DNA from: JAPLFM01 sp964650885
GTDB taxonomy: Bacteria; Bacteroidota; Ignavibacteria; Kapaibacteriales; UBA2268
Direction: 5' to 3'
Assembly: GCA_964650885.1 (NCBI GenBank)
Contig: CAZYXG010000070.1
Span: 1 to 7,486 of the forward strand
Length of the DNA: 7,486 bases
The notes below the pieces were generated by a model. It was not told where the DNA came from. It worked only from the letters and a program-made list of their open reading frames with translations, and did not search any database. Below are positions 1 to 5,714 of the stretch, one piece after another. Made by a program: the position numbers and the translations under genes. The number at the start of each line of letters is the position of its first letter. Position 1 is the first letter of the stretch.

Positions 1-39
1 ACTTTTCTTATGAAGCTTGCTAATGAAATTTATGGATAA
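1..39 (+). CDS. Possible C-terminal end of an upstream gene (partial)
   Basis: Frame 1 is open from the first base to a TAA at 37-39 and would encode TFLMKLANEIYG, which reads like an ordinary protein C-terminus. The other two + frames close within the first 30 bases. Only 12 codons are visible, so this may be chance. No function can be assigned. Confidence 0.25.
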   Translation, partial: TFLMKLANEIYG

Positions 40-81
40 ACTCCCGCCCCCCACAAATAGCACTAATCCAAAATAATTTCT

Positions 82-89
82 TAATTTTG
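82..89 (+). promoter_or_regulatory. Bacteroidota-type -7 promoter element of lysS
   Basis: TAATTTTG matches the Bacteroidota -7 consensus TAnnTTTG exactly. Its last base lies 34 bases before the lysS ATG, the same placement as at infC, the PLP enzyme gene and the cupin gene in this window, which implies a leader of roughly 25 bases. No TTTG-like -33 box is visible 17-23 bases upstream, so the assignment rests on the -7 box and its position. Confidence 0.45.
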
Positions 90-122
90 TAATCTGTTTA
101 TTAATTTTCTGATAAAAGATTT

Positions 123-1631
123 ATGCCATTTGTTCCGCAAAACGACCAAGAAGAACGCCGACTAGAAGAGCTTCAAGCTCTTGAATCCGCTGGCTTTAAT
201 GCCTATCCTTATTCTTTCGATAAGACTCATTCCGCTACTGAAATTGCTATCAATTTCAAAGATGAAGATGCTGAGAACTGGAAACAGGTGGCTATTGCTG
301 GACGTATTATGGCTATCAGAAATATGGGTAAAGCTGCTTTCGCCCACCTGCAAGATCAGTCTGGACGTTTGCAAATCTATCTGAAAAAAGATGAATTGCC
401 CGATATCTATGAGCATATCAATCATTTCGATATTGGCGATATTGTTGGAGTGGAGGGCTATGTATTTCGCACTCGCACTGGCGAAGTAACTATTCACTGC
501 ACTAAATTTGAACTGCTTTGCAAATCTTTAACTCCTTTGCCAATCGCTAAGGAAGAAATTGATGAAGCGGGCAATAAAATTTTGCACGATGCCTTTGCCG
601 ATAAAGAACTTAGGTACAGAAAACGCTATGTGGATTTAATCGTAAACCCACAAATTAGAGATACTTTTTTGAAACGCTCGAAAATTATCTCTACTATGAG
701 AAATTATTTCGATGCTCAAGGTTGGATAGAAGTGGAAACTCCTATCTTGCAACCGCTTTATGGTGGTGCATCTGCTCGCCCATTCACTACAAAACACAAT
801 GCACTGGATACTACTCTTTATATGCGTATAGCATTGGAGCTTTATTTGAAACGCCTTATTGTGGGTGGTTTTGAGGGTGTCTATGAAATTAGCAAAAACT
901 TCCGCAACGAGGGTATGGACAAAACTCACAATCCTGAGTTCACTATGCTTGAAATCTACGTTGCTTATAAAGACTACGTTTGGATGATGAATATGACTGA
1001 AGAGCTTATCAAAACTATTGCCGATAAAGCAATAGGTAGCCGCCTCTTCAAATTTGAAATAAACGAAATTAATTTAGATTGCGAATTTGCCCGAATTCCT
1101 ATGTCGGAGCTATTCATACAATATACTAGCAAAGATGTGATGTCTATGTCGAGAGAGCAACTTTTCGCAACTGCCAAAGAATTTCATATTGCAGCAGACG
1201 AAACTTTCTCAAATATGAAATTACTTGATGAAATTTTCAGCGAGAAAGTAGAGCCAAACTTAATTCAACCAACTTTTGTGATAGACTACCCAGTAGAAAT
1301 GTCGCCACTTGCTAAAAAACACCGCACAAAAGAGGGTTTAGTGGAACGCTTCGAGCTTTATATCAATGGTCAGGAAATGGCAAATGCCTTCTCTGAGCTG
1401 AACGACCCCCGCGACCAACGTGATAGATTTGAAGAGCAAGCACGCAATAGAGCCCAAGGCGACGACGAAGCAATGGTACTCGATGAAGACTTCTTAAACT
1501 CACTTGAAGTGGGAATGCCACCAACAGCAGGTATGGGAATAGGCATAGATAGATTGGTGATGTTACTGACAAATCAAACTTCTATTAGAGATGTGTTATT
1601 CTTCCCGCAAATGAAACAAGAGAAAAACTAA
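123..1631 (+). CDS. lysS: Lysyl-tRNA synthetase, class II
   Basis: Cytoplasmic enzyme that charges tRNA-Lys with lysine using ATP. The 502-residue protein is full length for the family. An N-terminal OB-fold that binds the anticodon spans about residues 55-138 and the class II catalytic core fills the rest. Motif 1 ends in VETPIL (P207). Motif 2 contains KNFRNEGMDKTHNPEFT (about 258-274, with R261). Motif 3 is GMGIGIDRLVMLL, with the ATP-binding arginine R477. The segment GASARPFTTKHNALD (215-229) is the conserved LysS active-site stretch. A short insertion, EEIDEAGNKILHDAF (144-158), before the RYRKRYVDLIVNP block resembles Bacteroidota LysS. The protein stops soon after VLFFPQMK, without the longer tail found in some Bacteroidota. 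No Shine-Dalgarno sequence precedes the ATG. A hairpin follows the stop. I see no missing catalytic residue, so this is a confident call. Confidence 0.98.
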   Translation: MPFVPQNDQEERRLEELQALESAGFNAYPYSFDKTHSATEIAINFKDEDAENWKQVAIAGRIMAIRNMGKAAFAHLQDQSGRLQIYLKKDELPDIYEHINHFDIGDIVGVEGYVFRTRTGEVTIHCTKFELLCKSLTPLPIAKEEIDEAGNKILHDAFADKELRYRKRYVDLIVNPQIRDTFLKRSKIISTMRNYFDAQGWIEVETPILQPLYGGASARPFTTKHNALDTTLYMRIALELYLKRLIVGGFEGVYEISKNFRNEGMDKTHNPEFTMLEIYVAYKDYVWMMNMTEELIKTIADKAIGSRLFKFEINEINLDCEFARIPMSELFIQYTSKDVMSMSREQLFATAKEFHIAADETFSNMKLLDEIFSEKVEPNLIQPTFVIDYPVEMSPLAKKHRTKEGLVERFELYINGQEMANAFSELNDPRDQRDRFEEQARNRAQGDDEAMVLDEDFLNSLEVGMPPTAGMGIGIDRLVMLLTNQTSIRDVLFFPQMKQEKN

Positions 1632-1658
1632 GACTTGCTTAATATTTAAAATTTAAGT

Positions 1659-1685
1659 AATCCGATGGTTAGTAGCCATCGGATT
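1659..1685 (+). terminator. 3' hairpin after lysS
   Basis: A perfect 10-bp inverted repeat (1659-1668 with 1676-1685) with a 7-base loop begins 28 bases after the lysS stop and is followed by TTATTACATT, which is only a weak T-tract. It probably ends or stabilises the lysS transcript. It stops just 18 bases before the MATE start, so some read-through into MATE is likely. A near copy of this element follows the PLP enzyme gene at 5653-5681. Confidence 0.6.
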
Positions 1686-1703
1686 TATTACATTAAAGAG
1701 AAT

Positions 1704-3080
1704 ATGTCCATATTTAGTAAAGAATACAAAGAGCATTATAAAGAGAATGTGAAAGTTGCTTGGCCTGTTATTATGGGTCAATTAGGACACATGGCAGCTG
1801 GAGTTGCCGATAACGCTATGGTGGGCAATATTAGCAGTGTGCAGCTTGCTGCTTGTGCTTTTGCCAATGCTGTATTTTTTATTATATTCATAGTTGCTAT
1901 TGGTATTGCTATGGGTTTGACCCCATTGATTGGGAAATACTATGGTGCTGGCGATAAAGAAAAATGTGCTGAATTACTCAAAAACAGTGTTTTTATAAAT
2001 CTTGCTGTATCTGTAATTGTAACTGCTTTACTATTGTTTTCAATGCAATTTTTTGATTCAATGGGTCAACCTACGGAAGTAGTTCCCTATGCCAAAAAAT
2101 TCTTTTTTATTCTATCTTTCTCATTAATTCCCTATGCTATATTCGCATCATTTAAGCAATTCTCCGATGGTTTGGGATTTACCAAACCTGGTATGGTTAT
2201 TCTAATTTCTTGCAATTTGCTCAATATTGGTATAAACTATTTGCTTATTTATGGCAACTTCGGTTTCCCAAGATTGGAGATAGCAGGGGCTGGATGGGCA
2301 ACTTTAATTGCAAGAATTATGATGGCTGTTTTGGCCATTTGTTATTTCTATTTTCATAAAGATTTTAAAGAGTTTAAAGTATTGTTCAGCAAAGTTAAGT
2401 TGAAGCTTGATGATATTAAAGATTTATTGAAAATTGGTGTTCCAATTGGAATGCAGTATGTTTTGGAAGTAGCTGCTTTTGCTGGCGGAACTATTATTAT
2501 TGGATTAACTAAATCTTCAAAAGATTTAGCTGCTCACCAAATTGCACTCAATTTAGCTTCTATCACTTTTATGATGGCTAGCGGTATTGCTGCTGCTGCC
2601 ACTATTCGAATGAGCAAAGCAATAGGCGAAGGAGATTTCCGCAGAATGAAAGTAGCTGGGAGTTCTTCATTTGTGCTAACTCTTATCTTTATGGCTTTCA
2701 CCGCTTCAATGTTTATTATCTTTGGTCAAAACTTAGCTGGACTATATGTGAACGCAAATGAGAAAGAAGTAATTAATTTAGCTGTACATTTACTAATTAT
2801 TGGTGGTATTTTCCAATTGGCCGATGGTGCTCAGGCTGTTGCTCTTGGCACGTTGCGTGGTATGGAAGATGTGCGAATCCCAACTGTAATAACTTCTATT
2901 TCTTATTGGGTACTTACCATTCCTGTTTGCTATATTTTGGCTATAAATTACAAAATGGGTGCATCTGGAGTTTGGTGGGGCTATACTTTAGGGTTAGTAT
3001 TTGCTTCAATTTTGTTATATTTACGCTTCGAGAAAGTGGCAAAACACATTATTAAAACACGCACTGTGGCAATAAATTAA
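1704..3080 (+). CDS. MATE family multidrug/cation antiporter, NorM type
   Basis: Inner-membrane efflux transporter expected to export drugs or organic cations in exchange for H+ or Na+. The 458-residue protein is of normal length with about 12 hydrophobic segments in two six-helix MATE halves. The key charged residues of Vibrio cholerae NorM (D36, E255, D371) have counterparts here: D36 in GVADNAMVG, E255 in QYVLEVAAFAGG, and D374 in QLADGAQAVALGTLRG. The frame is open to an ATG at 1665, but that start lies inside the lysS 3' hairpin and would add 13 non-conserved residues. I therefore place the start at 1704, where the protein opens with MSIFSKEYKEHYKENVKVAW before helix 1. An AAAGAG stretch just upstream could be a weak ribosome site. 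I find no TAnnTTTG box nearby, so expression may depend on read-through from lysS. The stop overlaps the next start (TAATG). The substrate cannot be predicted. Confidence 0.93.
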   Translation: MSIFSKEYKEHYKENVKVAWPVIMGQLGHMAAGVADNAMVGNISSVQLAACAFANAVFFIIFIVAIGIAMGLTPLIGKYYGAGDKEKCAELLKNSVFINLAVSVIVTALLLFSMQFFDSMGQPTEVVPYAKKFFFILSFSLIPYAIFASFKQFSDGLGFTKPGMVILISCNLLNIGINYLLIYGNFGFPRLEIAGAGWATLIARIMMAVLAICYFYFHKDFKEFKVLFSKVKLKLDDIKDLLKIGVPIGMQYVLEVAAFAGGTIIIGLTKSSKDLAAHQIALNLASITFMMASGIAAAATIRMSKAIGEGDFRRMKVAGSSSFVLTLIFMAFTASMFIIFGQNLAGLYVNANEKEVINLAVHLLIIGGIFQLADGAQAVALGTLRGMEDVRIPTVITSISYWVLTIPVCYILAINYKMGASGVWWGYTLGLVFASILLYLRFEKVAKHIIKTRTVAIN

Positions 3081-4192
3081 TGCAAAATATCAAATTCGTA
3101 CTATTATTTTTACTTATTGCTAGCGGAAGTTCATCTTTCGCAATAGGGAATAATGCCGTTTTGGATAGTAATTTCGCTATTGAATTGTACTACCCAAAGA
3201 ATGATACTTTGCTAAAAACAAATGCTTCCATCTTCAAATGGCAAAAAGTTTATAACGCCACAAGCTACCATTTTCAACTCTCAAACGATAGTCTTTTCAA
3301 AAATATAATTCAGGAAGACACAAATTTAGTTGATTTGGTTTTGCTAATTAATGGTTTGGACTGGAACAAAAGATACTTTTGGAGAATGAAAGCCAAAAAA
3401 GGAAGCGATACTATTTCGACTTGGTCGGCAGTTGCAAAGTTCAGAATCATTTCAGAAGTTCCTGAAAAGCTAATCTTACAAATACCGGGCAATAATATCA
3501 GAAATATGGATTTTAATCCAACTTATTTCCAATGGAAAGCTCTCGACGAAGCAACTCTTTACTGGATTACTCTTTACGAAGGTGATTTTAAAGAGGAAAA
3601 TAAGAAACGATTCTTTAGCCAACAATATTTCTATAGTGCCACCACCAAAATAAATAAGAAATACTATTGGTGCGTTTCTGCATTTGATTATAAGGGAAAT
3701 CTGATAGACTCAACGGAGTTTTCCACTTTCAGCACTACTGATTCTATCGCAGCTCCAGTAATCACCAATATTGATACAATAGTTAGCTTACCATTTACTT
3801 TGGCTTGGATCACAACTCCGCTAGCTCAAAGCCACATAATGAGAATTAGTCAAAAAAAAGATATGAGCGATTCAATTTTCCAAAGCGAAGGGATTAAAAC
3901 ACTTACATACATTGTTTCAAATTTGAAAAATGGAGAGTACTACTATGCAGGGATTCGTATAAAAAATGAAGATGTCTATTCAAATTGGTCAATTTATAAA
4001 TTCAAAACTAATGGATTGAGTGCAATTGAAACTGAAGAAACAAATTCAGAAATTATTGAACAAACTATTTATAGTATAGCTGGCATTTTGCAACTTCCCG
4101 ACCAAAACATTTTGCCAAATGGTATGTATTTCAAAGTATTACGCTACGCCAATGGCAGAACTACAAGCAAAACATTCATAATAAGCAAATAA
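3080..4192 (+). CDS. Secreted fibronectin-III-like repeat protein with T9SS-type C-terminal tail
   Basis: A 370-residue protein of unknown specific function. It starts with a signal peptide: K5, a hydrophobic run FVLLFLLIA, and a likely cut after SSSFA near residue 21. Three FN3-like beta-sandwich repeats follow at about 34-124, 131-219 and 225-311. Each has a core tryptophan near its start (FKWQKV, FQWKAL, LAWITT), a central tyrosine/tryptophan strand (RYFWRMKA, KYYWCVSA, EYYYAGIRI) and an exit strand such as WSAVAKFRI or WSIYKFKT. The end (about 329-370, IYSIAGIL...LPNGMYFKVLRY...KTFIISK) resembles the last strands of a type A T9SS sorting domain, implying export across the outer membrane and surface attachment or release. 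The usual PNP-containing first part of that domain is not evident. The start overlaps the MATE stop by one base, which suggests translational coupling. No catalytic domain is visible, so a binding or adhesive role is inference. Confidence 0.85.
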   Translation: MQNIKFVLLFLLIASGSSSFAIGNNAVLDSNFAIELYYPKNDTLLKTNASIFKWQKVYNATSYHFQLSNDSLFKNIIQEDTNLVDLVLLINGLDWNKRYFWRMKAKKGSDTISTWSAVAKFRIISEVPEKLILQIPGNNIRNMDFNPTYFQWKALDEATLYWITLYEGDFKEENKKRFFSQQYFYSATTKINKKYYWCVSAFDYKGNLIDSTEFSTFSTTDSIAAPVITNIDTIVSLPFTLAWITTPLAQSHIMRISQKKDMSDSIFQSEGIKTLTYIVSNLKNGEYYYAGIRIKNEDVYSNWSIYKFKTNGLSAIETEETNSEIIEQTIYSIAGILQLPDQNILPNGMYFKVLRYANGRTTSKTFIISK

Positions 4193-4251
4193 CGAAAATA
4201 TTACAAAAAATATAAAAAGTTTTACATTATTTAACAAAAATTGAAAATTAT

Positions 4252-4282
4252 TTTGAAGTGTGGAAAAATAATTATATTTTTG
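4252..4282 (+). promoter_or_regulatory. Bacteroidota-type promoter of infC
   Basis: TTTG at 4252-4255 and TATTTTTG at 4275-4282 are separated by exactly 19 bases. Both match the Bacteroidota primary sigma consensus (TTTG, spacer about 19, TAnnTTTG). Transcription should begin near 4288-4290 and give a leader of about 25 bases before the TTG start. This is the best promoter in the window and shows that infC can be transcribed independently of the genes upstream. Confidence 0.75.
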
Positions 4283-4313
4283 TTAAAATGTATTTACCAT
4301 AATTAGGTATTAA

Positions 4314-5138
4314 TTGAGGCTTTCTACTCCGTATCAAGGTCGTGGCGCATTTAACCGCGAACCCGTAAGAAAACATAAAATAAATTACGAAATCAAAGTT
4401 CCTGAAGTTCGCGTGATAGATCCAGCTGGCGAAATGCTTGGCGTGATAAGCACTCGTGAAGCTATTCTGAAAGCAGAGGGCTATGAAATGGACTTGGTTG
4501 AAATAGCACCACAAGCAGTTCCACCAGTTTGCAAAATTATTGATTATGGCAAATTTGCTTATGAAATTGCAAAAAAAGAGAAACTGCAAAAGAAAAATAC
4601 ATCGCAACAGCTAATGAAAGAAGTTCGCTTCAAATGGCGAACTGATACACACGATTTTAATTTCAAAGTGCGACACGCACGTGATTTTCTCGGCGAAGGA
4701 AATAAAGTTAAAGCTTCTGTTATGTTCCGTGGTAGAGAAATAACTCACAAAGAAATTGGCGAAGAGCTTTTGAAAAAGTTTGTGGATGAGCTTGCAGATA
4801 CTTCTAAGGTTGACTCTCAAATTCGCTTTGAAGGGAAAAACTTATCTGTTATCCTTGCTCCAGATAAAATTAAGAAAAAAGAAAAAGTAATTGAAAAACC
4901 TACTGAGAGAGTGAAAGGAGCGAAAGCACCAAAAGCCGACGAAGTAATGGATTTGGATAAACACACATTGGCAGCAATGGCAGGAATTGATTTGAACGAT
5001 ACTCCTGTTAGCACAGAAACAGAATCTACACCTGAGCCAAAAGTACAAGCAGCTACGCCTGTACCAAAAGTGAAAAAACAAAAATCTGCTAAAATCTCTG
5101 AAAAAGAAGCAACATTAATCTCGGAAATGGGACTTTAA
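4314..5138 (+). CDS. infC: Translation initiation factor IF-3 with long C-terminal extension
   Basis: Binds the 30S subunit, keeps it apart from 50S and checks the start codon-initiator tRNA pairing. The IF3 N domain covers about residues 21-91 and contains VRVIDPAGEMLGV and PPVCKIIDYGKFAYE. A lysine-rich linker leads to the IF3 C domain at about 99-183, with MKEVRF, HDFNFKVRHA and VKASVMFRGREITH. After ILAPDK (184) an extra stretch of about 90 residues, rich in Lys, Pro, Glu and Thr, makes the protein 274 residues against the usual 170-200. The start must be TTG at 4314: an in-frame TAA directly precedes it and the next in-frame ATG (inside GEMLGV) lies within the conserved N domain. AGG at 4305-4307 is a plausible ribosome site six bases upstream. 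No rpmI or rplT follows; a strong terminator does. Confidence 0.95.
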   Translation: MRLSTPYQGRGAFNREPVRKHKINYEIKVPEVRVIDPAGEMLGVISTREAILKAEGYEMDLVEIAPQAVPPVCKIIDYGKFAYEIAKKEKLQKKNTSQQLMKEVRFKWRTDTHDFNFKVRHARDFLGEGNKVKASVMFRGREITHKEIGEELLKKFVDELADTSKVDSQIRFEGKNLSVILAPDKIKKKEKVIEKPTERVKGAKAPKADEVMDLDKHTLAAMAGIDLNDTPVSTETESTPEPKVQAATPVPKVKKQKSAKISEKEATLISEMGL

Positions 5139-5164
5139 TTAGCTAATTGGCTTAGAAAATATTT

Positions 5165-5204
5165 AAAGCCCTGCTTACTGTAAAAAAGTAAGCAGGGCTT
5201 TTTT
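5165..5204 (+). terminator. Intrinsic terminator of infC
   Basis: A perfect 15-bp stem (5165-5179 with 5187-5201) containing GCCCTGC/GCAGGGC encloses a 7-base loop and runs into TTTTTT ending at 5204. It starts 26 bases after the infC stop. The A-rich left foot could also let it work in reverse, but on position it belongs to infC. Confidence 0.92.
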
Positions 5205-5244
5205 AATTTATAGGTATCAAATCAGTTAATTTATGTTTTGTTTA

Positions 5245-5291
5245 GTAGTTTGAATAGTACCTTCAAAACTACAATTATAAGTATAATTGTA
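5245..5291. repeat. Overlapping hairpin and 22-bp palindrome
   Basis: Arms 5245-5254 and 5262-5272 (GTAGTTTGAA with TTCAAAACTAC, one bulged base) form one hairpin. Arms 5270-5279 and 5282-5291 (TACAATTATA with TATAATTGTA) form a perfect dyad around a two-base centre. They share bases 5270-5272, so as RNA the two full stems cannot form together. As DNA the palindrome looks like a dimeric regulator site. The function is unknown and no gene starts nearby. Confidence 0.5.
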
Positions 5292-5435
5292 CAAAATACA
5301 TAGAAAGATTTGCAGAATAGAAATTACTTTAAATTTTTCTTAACTTTCTTTCTTAAATGAAAAAAATAAGCAAAATCCCACACAATAAGTTGAAATTTGC
5401 TACGTTTTTAAGGCTTACTTTCATAGGTAAACCTC

Positions 5436-5479
5436 AAAAAGCTCTCGGTGCTGTAGCAATACATCTCGGGGGCTTTTTT
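5436..5479 (+). terminator. Orphan intrinsic terminator, + strand
   Basis: AAAAAGCTCTCGG (5436-5448) pairs with TCGGGGGCTTTTT (5466-5478). A 3x2 internal loop leads to an upper stem TGTA/TACA (5452-5455 with 5460-5463) capped by GCAA, a GNRA tetraloop, and a T-run follows. Three lower-stem pairs are G-U on the + strand and would be A-C mismatches on the - strand, so the structure is built for + strand RNA. The infC transcript should already have ended 230 bases upstream, so this marks the end of another transcript or a fail-safe terminator. Confidence 0.7.
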
Positions 5480-5652
5480 GATTTATAGATATTAAAATAA
5501 AGTTTGCGAATAATAGAAATAATCTATTCAACCGATTCACGCATAAATTGAAATAATTAAAATAATGGATAATTTAGGAAGGAATTACAAACATTCGGAA
5601 GGTACGAGGTTATATTTGGATACTAAGTATTTTTCTTGTTTTTGTTAGATAA

Positions 5653-5681
5653 CCACCCGATGGCTCTAAATCATCGGATGG
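5653..5681 (-). terminator. 3' hairpin after the PLP enzyme gene
   Basis: On the - strand, CCATCCGATG (5681-5672) pairs with CATCGGGTGG (5662-5653) around a 9-base loop, starting 33 bases after the gene's stop. The single non-Watson-Crick position is U-G on the - strand but A-C on the +, which supports use by the - strand transcript. The T-tract after it is poor (TTATCT), so it may act as a 3' stabiliser as well as or instead of a terminator. Confidence 0.6.
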
Positions 5682-5714
5682 ATGTTACATTCTATCTTCA
5701 ATCATTCTTAATTA

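Larger units (their letters stand above)
5205..5714. other. 510-base gene-poor stretch between convergent transcripts
   Basis: No ORF here resembles a known protein. The longest + strand ATG frame I noted is 43 codons (5357-5488) and it runs into a terminator hairpin. The stretch holds an overlapping hairpin/palindrome pair (5245-5291), an orphan + strand terminator (5436-5479) and the - strand hairpin after the PLP enzyme gene (5653-5681). The remainder is AT-rich, and I see no tRNA or mobile element in it. Confidence 0.7.

Noticed and set aside
41..54. C-rich run before lysS
   Set aside because: Striking in AT-rich DNA, but it is a single run with no repeated tracts, dyad or known motif.
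636..929. 97-codon - strand frame inside lysS
   Set aside because: Shadow of lysS; the + strand frame carries conserved catalytic motifs throughout. The same reasoning removes the other frames lying inside lysS, infC and the PLP enzyme gene.
1665..1703. ATG at 1665 as the MATE start
   Set aside because: It lies inside the lysS 3' hairpin, and the 13 added residues do not resemble a MATE N-terminus; 1704 gives the normal family length.
4288..4302. Four-codon upstream ORF (ATG TAT TTA CCA TAA) before infC
   Set aside because: The predicted transcription start falls at or beside its ATG, leaving no leader for ribosome entry; probably chance.
5611..5618. TATATTTG on the + strand as a promoter
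   Set aside because: No -33 box and no gene downstream on that strand; isolated matches are expected in AT-rich DNA.
5565..5648. 27-codon + strand ORF in the gene-poor stretch
   Set aside because: Short, no recognisable motif and no ribosome site seen, and it lies on the opposite strand to the nearest gene.
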